Shown here piece by piece: positions 1-10,087 of a DNA stretch of 64,000 nt. This DNA is from Prosopocoilus inquinatus (lineage: Eukaryota > Arthropoda > Insecta > Coleoptera > Lucanidae), in contig CM069875.1 in assembly GCA_036172665.1 (NCBI GenBank), forward strand, positions 12,666,001 to 12,730,000. Reading direction: 5' to 3'. The translations under genes and the position numbers were made by a program. Positions within the stretch are counted from its first letter, which is position 1. The number at the start of each line of letters is the position of its first letter. The notes beneath the pieces are model-generated. The model ran no database searches, was not told where the DNA came from, and worked only from the letters and a program-made list of their open reading frames with translations.

Positions 1-149
1 TATATACGACATGTATTCTAGATTTCAGGAAAATTACTCTATTTTTCCAGATATATCTTTTGTATATTTAATTGTTTTTAACAATTTAACTGTAAGTATT
101 ATTAAGTAAGATTTACGTTTTAATGTTTTAATATACTCCGTATTTTTGC

Positions 150-1853
150 ATGCTAGTAATGTCCTTTGGAAATGAACGCCCAATTTTACAGCAATATTTA
201 CAAGGAAATCCTTCTTCAACAGTAACTACTAGCGTGGAATCTGCATTTAGAGAAACACAGACAGGAGTGGCAAGTACTGCTCAAGTAAATGTTTCTCAGA
301 GTGCATTTACCACTCAAGCAAATGTGCCGCCTTCATGGTGGAATGAAATTGATAATTCCTCTTTCCTGTTGCAAGAAGGAATTATCAATGATTCTACACT
401 GAACGCAGTTGGTGACGTAATAGATCGTGTGGATTCTCGAGACATTCATTCCAGTCAACCAATTGTTAGCCAATTGCTGGTTCCTAGCCCTTGTATTCTT
501 AATCAGCAATCTACCCAACCTCCTTTTATTATTCCACAACAATTAATCGCTACTTCTTCTTTAATGAAACCACCAAATCAAACTTCGAAACCACCAAATA
601 AACCAGTTTCCCCATCAAATAAATCAGTTCCCATTCTTAAACAACCCACTCAACCCCTTATTTCTTCTTTCCTTACGCAAACCAAACCTACTCAACCCCT
701 CATTTCTCAACAGTCAATAGTTACTCCTATTGTAACATCCACATCAGCCTCTACTACTTTGGTTGCTGTTACATCCGTTCCTATTGCTACATCGGAAACT
801 GTTCCTATTACATCCGTCTTTACAACTCCGAGTGCCATTTCTAGATCTGTTATTTCTAAATCAAAAACTCCGAGTTCCATTTCTAAATCTGTTTCTAAAT
901 CCGTTTCTAATACTCGTGAACCCACACAATATTTACGCACCCTACGTGGCAACCAATATTCTCGTCTAAGGACCGTTAGCGACAAGTATGAAAGAGTGTG
1001 GTTGCCTAAAGCAGAATATTTGCAACGCAGAAGGGAACGCACAATGGAACGTAGATTGGAAAGAATTGCTAATGAAAGAGTTTTTCTTTCTTCTTTGCGT
1101 TCAAATGATGACTTGATGCATAGTGCGGAGTTGCAAGGTCAACTTAGTCAGTCGCAACCCCGTGTTGTTGCAGATAATATCCCGCTAAATCCTAATGACT
1201 CAGTTTATGATATAATTGATATATCAGACCGTTCAATGGAGATATCTCAATTATCACCAATTGGGAATAATAATAACACGAACTCATCAATTAATATTAA
1301 TCCAGTAATGATTAATAATTCTCCTTCTGTTCGTCGACCGAGGACTATTAATCTACCGAGGACTAATGTTAGTGAATCTGCTAATATTATATCCAATATT
1401 CAGAATTTGTCATCTTCACAATCACAACCGGAACTACTTATCCCACCCTCTCAAATTCCACCTTCTCGACTTCAGATTTCACCTTCTCGGCTTGAAATAT
1501 CCTCTCCTAGTGTCCGAACCTCTACACCTATTCGATCCCTTTCCTCATCACAACATGTTATACCCCTTCCTTCACCCTCTCCCAATTTAGTGGGAGTTAT
1601 CTCAACAGCAGTCCAAAATTATTATGACGGAATTATGCCTGAAGTCAGGAACTGTTGTTTAGAGGGTGAGAAAAATCTTAGAAAAGTCACGGATGAGTTG
1701 CAATCTTGTCGTGAAATTTTACGTACAGTTCGCTTAAGGTCTCCGACTGACCAGGCTTTAAACGAACAATATGACAAAATTTCCCTCATTCACAACCGTC
1801 TGAGCCTGATCCAAGATTTGTTTCATAATCTTGTCGCAGACATATCTATTTAA
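150..1853 (+). CDS. Ser/Thr/Pro/Gln-rich protein of element 1, function unknown
   Basis: Open frame of 567 residues; the start may be Met1 or Met5 (162). Residues about 100-260 are low-complexity, rich in Ser, Thr, Pro, Val and Gln, and look disordered. Residues about 260-330 are basic, with an RRRERTMERRLERI stretch that predicts a charged helix. The last ~80 residues are Leu/Arg/Glu-rich and look helical, possibly coiled coil. No enzyme motif, signal peptide or membrane segment is visible. It lies upstream of the ATPase on the same strand, so a virion or scaffold-like role in the Polinton is possible, but I do not recognise the family. The uninterrupted length in AT-rich DNA and lack of stops support a real gene. 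Confidence 0.6.
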   Translation: MLVMSFGNERPILQQYLQGNPSSTVTTSVESAFRETQTGVASTAQVNVSQSAFTTQANVPPSWWNEIDNSSFLLQEGIINDSTLNAVGDVIDRVDSRDIHSSQPIVSQLLVPSPCILNQQSTQPPFIIPQQLIATSSLMKPPNQTSKPPNKPVSPSNKSVPILKQPTQPLISSFLTQTKPTQPLISQQSIVTPIVTSTSASTTLVAVTSVPIATSETVPITSVFTTPSAISRSVISKSKTPSSISKSVSKSVSNTREPTQYLRTLRGNQYSRLRTVSDKYERVWLPKAEYLQRRRERTMERRLERIANERVFLSSLRSNDDLMHSAELQGQLSQSQPRVVADNIPLNPNDSVYDIIDISDRSMEISQLSPIGNNNNTNSSININPVMINNSPSVRRPRTINLPRTNVSESANIISNIQNLSSSQSQPELLIPPSQIPPSRLQISPSRLEISSPSVRTSTPIRSLSSSQHVIPLPSPSPNLVGVISTAVQNYYDGIMPEVRNCCLEGEKNLRKVTDELQSCREILRTVRLRSPTDQALNEQYDKISLIHNRLSLIQDLFHNLVADISI

Positions 1854-1915
1854 AAGATTAAGTTTGATTTAGTGTCTTAAGATTTAACTTTTTCTCTTAA
1901 GTAGATATGTCTGCG
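1835..1915. repeat. 14-bp perfect inverted repeat across the 3' end of the preceding gene
   Basis: CGCAGACATATCTA at 1835-1848 is matched by its reverse complement at 1902-1915, with a 53-base loop that also contains two CTTAAG palindromes. The left arm covers the last codons of the 567-residue gene. It could fold in the mRNA as a 3' hairpin. Confidence 0.6.
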
Positions 1916-2048
1916 AATTATATTGTTGTTCAATGGTATGTTCCTCACATGAAGTTGGAAATGTTGTCGAGGTATTAGGTATGTTTTCGAGGATATAAAA
2001 AAATATTTTTCTTTGTACAATTTTTAATAATTGTTATTCGTTTTACAG

Positions 2049-2521
2049 ATGAGTTCTTCACCAAATACCACACCTCTTGTGAAATCTATCTTTATGAGGC
2101 AAGTGGAACTGAAAGTGAGTAATCTAATTTGTATTTTACGGTTTACATTTTTGATTATTTACTTTTTCAGTTAATGGACGGAACTCTGATTAATGCAGAA
2201 ACCGCGGTCATTAATTATCGGATGGTTCATCCACGACTGGAACGGTCACCTTCACCCAGCTACACTCCAACGTCGCTAGCGGCGGCCACACCTGAACGAA
2301 GGCCGCCGGTGCAGCAAGTGGCGGCGCCTCAACGCATCCGCCTAAAAAGGAGGGTGTTTGCGCCGCCAGTGTTGGAGCCTCTACCACGACCTTTACCACT
2401 AAAGGTGGAGGTGGAGGAGGAAAGGGGAGAGGTGGAAGTGGAATCCACGATGGATGAATCTTGGGTTCGTTATCGTTCATTACCTTTCAACATTTTAATA
2501 ACATCTTATTTTTTACAGTGA
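2049..2521 (+). CDS. Spliced small Pro/Arg-rich gene, function unknown
   Basis: A short first exon (ATG at 2049 to 2114, 22 codons) is followed by a GTGAGT donor at 2115 and a TTTTTCAG acceptor ending at 2170, giving a 56-bp intron that joins in frame to the second exon. The ATG is itself preceded by TTTTACAG, a possible acceptor of a 5'-UTR intron. The product is ~135 residues: SPSPSYTPTS, a basic RIRLKRR segment, then a Pro-rich and an acidic EVEEERGEVEVE stretch. The frame runs to a TGA at 2519-2521; a weak second donor near 2463 with an acceptor ending TTACAG at 2519 would shorten the tail. No family is recognised. The region is GC-rich compared with its surroundings. Confidence 0.45.
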
Positions 2522-2527
2522 GGAGTA

Positions 2528-2640
2528 TTAATCAGAGTTTAAGTTAGAGATATTAATTTAGTTAGAGTTAGAAATATTAATTTAGTTAGAAACATTAATT
2601 GAGTTAGAAATATTAATTTAGTTAGGAACATTAATTTATT
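2528..2640. repeat. AT-rich tandem repeat, unit ~22-24 bp
   Basis: Four to five imperfect copies of a unit like TTAGTTAGAAATATTAATT stand between the spliced gene and the ATPase. No coding sense is seen. The ~250 bases here hold only this repeat and AT-rich DNA. Confidence 0.7.
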
Positions 2641-2788
2641 ATATTTATTTAAATAAATAATTTATGAGTTTTAAAGAGTGTTTATATAGCAGTTGATATT
2701 GATAACTACAACACAGTAATAGAGTATCGCGTTTGGTAAAGAGGAAATTAATAACGTGTTTTAAGGAGCAAAAATATTTTGAATATTT

Positions 2789-3392
2789 TTGAAAAATATT
2801 ATTTTAAATATGAAGTTTCAACAACAGTCTTTAAAGTTACCCGTACAAAATTTCGACGATGCAATCGCAAATGAAACCTTTAAATGTCACAGTGTTCTCT
2901 TCGGAGGATCAAGTAAACGCGTTATCATTAGCGGGAGCTCAGGGGCTGGTAAAAGTAATTCCTTAGTGACATTATTAACCCATCCGAACGGATTACGTTT
3001 CCAAAATTTATACATCTGCTGTAAGACCTTATCTCAGGGGAAGTATAAATTTCTCCGACATTTGCTATCAACAGTGCCCGAAATAGGTTACTTTGAAATT
3101 TCCGATATTGAAAAAATGGTATCACCTATATCACCTACAAATGTAAAAGAATATTCAGTCGTTTTTGATGATGTTCAGTGTACTACACAAAATTTAATTA
3201 AAGAATATTTCTCCTTTGGACGTCATAGAAATGTTGATTGATTACGTCAGCGGAGATATGACTATGGACCAGTTTCGTAATATCTGTTACGCTTGTTGGA
3301 AGGAACCGTTTGGTTTCTTAGTTATTGATACCGATTTTTCCATAAACGCAGGGAGATATCGTAAAGGATTCGACACGAACATATATCTTTAA
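2789..3392 (+). pseudogene. FtsK/HerA-type genome-packaging ATPase of element 1, internally deleted
   Basis: The intact 150-residue N-terminal part has a Walker A motif GSSGAGKSNS (about residues 50-59) and a Walker B VVFDDV (about 124-129), followed by the conserved FSFGRHRNVD. This is the A32-like packaging ATPase that drives DNA into Polinton capsids. At 3241 the frame stops. The C-terminal end, including the conserved INAGRYRKGFDT motif, reappears in another frame from about 3245 to 3392. Compared with the element 2 copy, about 40 residues between the GRH motif and the C-terminal part are missing (the sensor region with CFYLCQTYTR). The gene is therefore broken by a deletion with a frame change. 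A later in-frame Met at about 2811 is an alternative start. Confidence 0.8.
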
Positions 3393-3481
3393 AACCACTA
3401 CATTTTACATAGTTCTTTCATTTTTACATAGTTCTACAGTTCTTCAGTACTGTAACAGACGTTAAAGGATGCGGATGCACC

Positions 3482-4501
3482 ATGAGTAACAAACTTAAAG
3501 CAGAATTAGCCACTGCGCGCGAAAGTTTGTGTACTAAATTAAAAACACTTAAATCCGATATTGCACAAGCAAAACATCATGCGGAGCAATCAAAAAAGTA
3601 TCTGCAGACAACTTATTCACCTATTGTAGAGCCACTCCGAGATATTGTCAATAAGCTAGATTTTGTTCGCAGCGTATTACCTATGAAAGAGGAGCAACAG
3701 TCATACGAAGCCAGTGAAAAGAGATTGAAAGAGGAGCCAAAGAGTTCTTTCCTACGAAAAAGACCGATTTATAAATTGAGATCAGATCCTTCTTTCATAC
3801 GAAGAAGACCGAGTTATAAATTAAAATCCGATCCTTCGTCGCGAATTGGATTGTCAGAGGAGCATGATGTGGGTACTTCAACGCCACTTGGACGTGAAAT
3901 TAAACAACCTTCCATCTTAGAAGATGAAGAAATTCTTGAGGTTCCTCATGAAAAGTCCACATCTCCAACTTCAAAATCTGTTTATGAAGAAGCAGAAGAA
4001 TATGACACCGAAAGCAGTAACCCCCCTGCGGACGAATCCCTGGCTCATGCTCGTACACTTCTAGAAGAACGAAAATCATTACTTCGGACTAGATTAGAAT
4101 CACCGCTGGTGGAAGCTGCCTTAGAATCGTATCATCCGTTAGCACGTGATTATATTACACGATTTGAAACTGATGTAGAAAATGAATTCGATACAAAATA
4201 CGGTGTAAGAGAAGAAGATGAGAGATTGTTTGTTGGGAACCAGGAGCTTAAGTTTGACGGTCCCGATCTTGTAATTGGAGACTTGGCGTATAAGGGTACT
4301 AAAGGTTTATACGAGCTGGTTTTTAAGAAAAATCCAGAGAAATTTACGTTTCACGATGTGCGAGACTATAGAGATATATTGAGAAGAACTAGTGCGTTTA
4401 AAGTTAATTATAATCCCTCAGGGCGAATATCTGCAAGCAGAGGATTTAAATATGTGAATATTATAAAACCAATAATTCAGGGAAAACCACCAAACGTTTG
4501 A
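3482..4501 (+). CDS. DUF8207-type conserved Polinton protein
   Basis: Intact frame of 339 residues. Residues 1-60 are a charged, probably coiled-coil helix; 90-200 are acidic and low-complexity with two SFLRKRPIYKLRSDPS-like tandem copies (~20 residues each); 230-339 hold the conserved C-terminal domain with DEFDTKYGVR-like, GTKGLYELVFKKNP and YRDILRRTSA motifs. I know this C-terminal domain (DUF8207-type) from many arthropod Polinton-linked proteins; its role is unproven, possibly virion-associated. A homologue in the same position occurs in element 2 (30088-31132), confirming that it belongs to the element. The gene lies between the ATPase and the small fibre-like gene on the same strand. 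Confidence 0.75.
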   Translation: MSNKLKAELATARESLCTKLKTLKSDIAQAKHHAEQSKKYLQTTYSPIVEPLRDIVNKLDFVRSVLPMKEEQQSYEASEKRLKEEPKSSFLRKRPIYKLRSDPSFIRRRPSYKLKSDPSSRIGLSEEHDVGTSTPLGREIKQPSILEDEEILEVPHEKSTSPTSKSVYEEAEEYDTESSNPPADESLAHARTLLEERKSLLRTRLESPLVEAALESYHPLARDYITRFETDVENEFDTKYGVREEDERLFVGNQELKFDGPDLVIGDLAYKGTKGLYELVFKKNPEKFTFHDVRDYRDILRRTSAFKVNYNPSGRISASRGFKYVNIIKPIIQGKPPNV

Positions 4502-4628
4502 TGGGCGCAAAGCTGGAAAACAGGTGGAGCTTTGGAGAAAAAGCTAAAATTATTTTGTAAATTGTAGTATTTAGTGGAGTGCAAGCGAGCACACATTTCA
4601 GTTTCACATAGTTGTTGATTGATTCACA

Positions 4629-5012
4629 ATGACTATTGATAAGTTTGGAAGACACGTTCATAAACACACAGTTTTCAAACACATTGCTGCTACACCATTA
4701 TTTTACGAAACATTATTAGACTTTCAGAGTCAAGAGCTTAACGCCGAAAGTGTGTATTTGCTTTCAAATAGAGGTCACCAAACGACGTATACGATCCAAG
4801 AAACTTGCGTTGTTAAAAAAGTACTTATTCATCAACCTACTATTGTCAACATTACAGTATCCATCAACGCTATAAATTGTACTGATACTTTAATTGGAAG
4901 AACGTTGAATGTGGGAGATCAAATCTCGTTTACTTGCACATCTTTAGTTTGTGCAGTTCCATTATTTGTTGAATTCATCGTAAGAAAACGAGTTCTAACT
5001 GAAAATGTCTGA
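4629..5012 (+). CDS. Small MTIDKFGR protein (fibre-like family N-terminus)
   Basis: 127 residues. The start MTIDKFGRHVHK matches MSIDKFGRYLNK of the gene in the same position in element 2, so both belong to one family defined by an N-terminal IDKFGR peptide. The rest (residues 40-125) is rich in beta-branched and polar residues, and could be a small beta domain. The stop codon overlaps the integrase start by 8 bases; the equivalent pair in element 2 overlaps by 14. A fibre, spike or other capsid-attached role is an inference: the conserved N-terminal peptide with variable C-terminal part is what a capsid anchor with a variable head would look like. Confidence 0.6.
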   Translation: MTIDKFGRHVHKHTVFKHIAATPLFYETLLDFQSQELNAESVYLLSNRGHQTTYTIQETCVVKKVLIHQPTIVNITVSINAINCTDTLIGRTLNVGDQISFTCTSLVCAVPLFVEFIVRKRVLTENV

Positions 5013-5949
5013 TCTATCTTCTAATGTGAAACGTGATGTTGTTAATGAGTTGCACAAACCAGCAAGGAAAAACTTTCGCCGTCGTCGAGTAATAATAAAA
5101 GGACTCAGAGATCTCTTCCAAGCAGACTTAATTGAAATGCTACCTTATGCCAAGATAAACAAAGGATACAAATACATTCTGACAGTGATCAACGCATTTT
5201 CCAAGTATGCTTGGGGAATACCATTAAAAAATAAGACAGGTAAAGAAGTAACCAAAGCTTTTCAATCGATTTTATCTGAAGGTAGAAATTCTGTACCGAA
5301 AAATATACAAACAGATAACGGAAAGGAATTTTACAATGCAGAGTTCCAAAATTTAATGAAGAAATATAGAATTAATCACTATAGCGCATACTCTAATTTA
5401 AAAAGTTCGATAGTCGAAAGATTTAATAGAACCCTAAAACAAAAAATGTGGAAAGAATTTAGCATGCAAGGAAATTTCGGATGGTTCAATTTATTACCAA
5501 GGCTAATTGAAGAATACAATAACACTGTTCACAGTACGACGGGTTACAAACCCAGCAAGATAAATCAAAGAAATGCGCAAAGTATTTTACAGTCCGTCTA
5601 CAGCAACCTTAAAATTGTGGATCCAAGAATTGCAAAATTTAAAATTGGAGATCATGTGCGCATCAGTAAATACAGACAAGCATTTTCGAAGATGTACACT
5701 CCGAATTGGTCCAACGAAATATTTACCATTTCGTCGGTGCAGAATACTAATCCCAGAACATATCTAATTAAAGACGCTGATGGTGAAGCCATTCTTGGTG
5801 GGTTTTATGAGTACGAGTTACAAAAAGTAAAACATCCAGATATATATTTAATTAATGTATTGAGAGAAAAAGGTAATAAAGCGCTCGTAAGTTATTTAGG
5901 ATTGAGTTCTAAACATGATTCATGGATACCAAAACGCAATGTTTTATAA
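5005..5949 (+). CDS. Polinton integrase (RVE family) with C-terminal chromodomain-like segment
   Basis: 314 residues, intact. The catalytic triad is visible: Asp41 in FQADLIE, Asp104 in QTDNGKEF and Glu138 in IVERFNRT, with 33 residues between the last two, as usual for Polinton integrases. An SH3-like region with KIGDHVRISKYR follows at about 210, and the C-terminal 60 residues (HPDIYLINVLREKGNKALVSYLGL...SWIPK) resemble a chromodomain. It inserts the linear element into the chromosome and makes 6-bp target duplications. The start is fixed by the overlap with the preceding gene. Poly(A)-type AATAAA signals follow at 5949 and beyond. Confidence 0.93.
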   Translation: MSDLSSNVKRDVVNELHKPARKNFRRRRVIIKGLRDLFQADLIEMLPYAKINKGYKYILTVINAFSKYAWGIPLKNKTGKEVTKAFQSILSEGRNSVPKNIQTDNGKEFYNAEFQNLMKKYRINHYSAYSNLKSSIVERFNRTLKQKMWKEFSMQGNFGWFNLLPRLIEEYNNTVHSTTGYKPSKINQRNAQSILQSVYSNLKIVDPRIAKFKIGDHVRISKYRQAFSKMYTPNWSNEIFTISSVQNTNPRTYLIKDADGEAILGGFYEYELQKVKHPDIYLINVLREKGNKALVSYLGLSSKHDSWIPKRNVL

Positions 5950-6060
5950 TAAATATTTATTAACTACAACTGTAAACATACAATACTCACAATACACAAT
6001 AAATGAATTTTACAAATTAATTTATTTACTTTCTAACAGAACTTATAAATAAAACATACT

Positions 6061-9000
6061 TTATTTATTTTCTAATTCTTTTTCCAGTTTTTCAATTAGT
6101 TCTTTTAGTGTTTTATCTCTTTCTATATCAGCAATTTTATGGTGACCCCACGCCAGAGTATGAATTTTGTCATCCAAAATATAACGTTTATCGTCTTTAG
6201 ATGATAAGGCAATTTTATTTTTCAACTCTGTATACACCGTATGAAAATCTGAGTGAAACACGTACATCTTTTTAAAAATAAAACCATCTCGTTCAATGAT
6301 TTCTTTGTAGTCATCTACAGATAAGTATTTATCTATAACGTATTTTTTAACACCTTTTGCTTTCTTAGTATATTTTGAAATAAGCTTTACACAGTAGGCT
6401 TTCGCACCGGTCCCGATAAAAGATTCTATAACCTGTCCTGCGTATTCGTCTTTAAATCGTCCAATAACTGATTCAGTTCGAGGCATTTCATGTACATTAT
6501 TCGGTGGGTAATTTGAAGTATCAAATTTATCTAAATTTTGCTTTATGTCATCGTATACATTATCAGTATTAACGGTCAGTATTAAACTATCCGTATCAGT
6601 ATATAATAAAGCTGCTCTATTGTTATATTTTCGCTTTATAAAATTGTAATAAAAATCGTACATTACTGTTTTTGATATTTCCAAAACACAAAACCCTACG
6701 TATAAAGGTTTATTATAATTTACTTGTACTTTGCATAATTCTATTGCGGCCAGGTGATCACTAAAAATTTTACTCGATTTATAGTTTGGTTTAGCTATCA
6801 ATGATTCAGCTCCCGGTCTTCGATTATGGGTTTCCCAGCTGGTGGCCAATTTAATGTCGACGCGATTCTCAACATTTTCCATAGTTTTACCGAAAACACT
6901 ATTATTTAATAATTTGTAAAAAATTTTTTCGAATTCGTTTTTAGCTTCAGCTCGTTTTTGTGAATTAAAGTCTATGTATATTTTTAGCCAACGAGATTGC
7001 TTAAATTTAATTGCCCTATGAATTTGGTTTAATATTAAACCATTTTCCAAACATTGTTTCAGATTTAAATAGTGAATTATGTATTTCCTTTTGTTGTACA
7101 GATTTGGAATAAGTTTACCATATTTCGAATTTGGTGGAATTATGTTTTCCGGACAAAATGGTAATTCGTTGTGGTTGTCATGTAAATGAGTCGGGTATTC
7201 CAAATCTACTTCGAATATGTACCCGACATGTGAATTTTCTTCTAACTCTGAAATGTTAAGATTGTTAATCTCTTCTGTACACAACCAAGTAAATTCTCCC
7301 CACGGAAATCTGGAACACATTGCGTGACCGTACAGATTTGTAGCATCAAGATATAGTAAATATTTAGTTGCCTTCTTAGAGTCAAAACCATGCACAAATT
7401 TATTATTAGCGTTTTCGATTCTTTTAGTGCACATACTCACTCCACCGCGTATACCCATTCTAAAAAAATGTAGCATATCAACATCTTGCAGTAACTCTAA
7501 TTTAATTTTTGTCATTCTTAACATTGCATCCCAACTTAATCCTGGAGCGGTGAAAAAATGGCAAGGATCTAGTTTGTAATTATCAATACAAAGGTCTCTG
7601 AAATTTTCAAATACGTCTGCCAACAGTAAAACATCAGATGTTACGTATACATCACTGTAATCACCCATAGTTTTACAGTTAAATAAATTCCAAACGCGCT
7701 GTGCTCTCTCATAATCTTCATCGCTTACGTGTTCATCATACAGCACATCATAAAAATCTTTCTTAGAAGGTAAAGTAGCAAAATCTAATTTCATGAGTGA
7801 GTCAATAAAACAATACGGGAAAATTCCTTTTTGACGTATTAATTTAAACATCTCCTCATCGTTAAAATATTTTCTAATTTCCCTACATTGCCAATCTTCC
7901 AAGTATGAACTTAATTTCTCTAAAGACGATTGCATGAAACGAAAAGAATCTACAAATCTTATTTTGAAATATACTTTACGCTTTTTACCTTTACAGTCTG
8001 TCTTATCCCCCACGTGTATTAATTTCGAAAAGGATATATATTTTTCCTTATTTTGTGCGATCACGTCCACATCTTCACCTTCTAATGCCATTGTCTTTAC
8101 AAACAAGTGACTGTCATAATTAGAAAGATTATGAAAAAACACTGGAATAAATTTTGGTATTTTAAAATTAATGTTGCACACAGAGTGAGCAGCACCTCTA
8201 AACGCTCCCGATAAATGTTCGTGATCACGCACCTTCTCCTTAACATCTAATATTGGTTTTTCACAAATATGACACATTGTTGCACGGTCGTATGCCTCTT
8301 TTTCTTCTCGTGTTAAATCAGTCATCGGCTCAATTTTACTTAAATATTTATCGTAAATTTCTTTAATATCTTTTTCTAACCATTTTATAAACTCAGTGGC
8401 GGCATTCTCTCCGCGATATAACTTTAACATTGACAAATTTGCATTGAAACTGCACTTAATGTAATATGCAAATGAATGAGGTTCGTGTTCATAACACTTA
8501 ACAGTGAAAGATTTATCTGGATTTGGTTCTACTCTGTCCAGTGGTTTAAGCAATGCTTCGAAATCGGCATATATAACAAAAGGAAGTTTTAACTGTTTTT
8601 CAAAATTTTCAAATTGTAATATATTCTCTGGCAAAGATTCACCATACTTATTTATTTTTAACTCTGTCGATGGTAAAACTGTTCTGATAACTTTACAGTC
8701 TTCCCTCTCGTGTCGTTGCAATTTTTCAATACATGGAAAATACACTAAACATCCTTCACAAATATATTTCTCGTGACCGTGATGTGAAGTCTGTTTTGAC
8801 ACTAAACGTGATAAATTTTTAATCCAACAATAGTGAGTATTTCCGTTGTTGTCATCAATTAATAATAAGTTTATATGAATATTTTTTCTATTTTTAGTAA
8901 AATGTAACGGTCCTACAACTTCATCAACCGTAACCTTACCATTATAATGGGAACCGAGTCCGTAGACATTTATAGAAATATTGTTCTTGCTTTCAAATTT

Positions 9001-9914
9001 CTTCACGTCACAAACTTTCAGTGGAAATTCTAGGTCAGTGAAATCCGCTACTGTGTTATAATGGGGATACGAAGACATCCTTTGAGGAAGACCTGTCGGT
9101 TGACACATCGCTGACGTTATCGCCCAGGCAAAGCAAGCGTTGTCGTTATTTCTAACATTTATGACAGCTTTCTTCGCACTTATTGAAGACGGTAATGGCA
9201 TGAAGCTGGATGCTTTCAGTGGATTGTATTTATTAATGTTGACTTCCATATATAAAATTCTGCACAAAGTCCATCCTGTAACAATATTTGCAACTTTAAG
9301 TTTTATTCTAAACGATTGCACCTATTATTTGTTTTACCTGAATCTCGCTCCTGAAATTCCGACATTTTTACATGTATTTCGTTTACAAAATCACGATATA
9401 TATTGTATATATCAGTTCCAAAACAAGTTATTTTATTCTTGGTGTTAAAAGATTTTATCTCAGAACTTTCTTTAGAATCTAAGAAATATACTCCGAAAAT
9501 TTCCACATTCCACTTTAATGCTTTATGGATGTCTAATATACTTTGAACCAAAGTTAGTACTTTTTCTTGAATATTGTACATAAAATCCTCAACATCGACA
9601 TAATTGTAAGGTTCCGTTATACGGTACGTTACGATTTTGTCTCCGAATGCACCAGCTATCTTCTCCACGCCGTTATCGACGACCACAAAAGCATTACTTT
9701 TATGTGAATTACTACGCAAAAGTGCTGAGAAACACTTTCTGCTGACGTATATTTCACACACATCACATTTCATAACGTTCACCTGGTCAACAACTTTGGA
9801 CGGTCCGGCAATTTCATCTAATTTCAAACGTTTTCCCTGGCATGACGTACGCAAATGACGATTCATATTATCGATTAGCGTAAATTGTTTGCCACACTGA
9901 TTGCAATCAAACAT
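6061..9914 (-). CDS. Protein-primed family B DNA polymerase, two exons
   Basis: Exon 1 runs 9914-9338 and exon 2 9275-6061, joined in frame (577 + 3215 bases) across a 62-bp intron; product about 1263 residues. Exon 1 starts with a C2H2 zinc finger (CNQCGKQF...HLRTSC) and a second Cys/His pair. Exon 2 carries the conserved ACFAWAI region, a Cys/His cluster (CEGCLVYF), ExoI YADFEA, an embedded endonuclease-VII-like CHIC...VRDHEHLSGAFRGAAH segment, ExoII NLSNYDSHLF, ExoIII TSDVLLLADVF, and polymerase motifs A YLDATNLYGHAM, B KLLNNSVFGK and C YTDTDS. All catalytic residues are present, so the coding sequence looks intact. Such enzymes copy Polinton DNA from a terminal protein primer. Confidence 0.93.
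9276..9337 (-). other. 62-bp intron in element 1 PolB
   Basis: On the minus strand the donor GTAAAAC is at 9337 and the acceptor TTGTTACAG ends at 9276. Exon 1 leaves one base of a codon and exon 2 supplies two. The junction falls in the FQERDSG motif conserved in these polymerases, where the codon for Gly is rebuilt. Without splicing the first frame ends 12 codons into the intron. Confidence 0.85.
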
Positions 9915-10087
9915 GTTTTATAATTTTAATAAGCACTATCACGTTCACTACGTTCAATAAGTTGGTAAACTCAATCTGAGGGTCAACCGTCGTCTGCGGA
10001 TATCAAATTAAACACCTCCTTAAATAGGTACATATTCAATAACAGGTTGCGTCAGGGTTATTTCAAAACAATTACATTTGAGTCACC

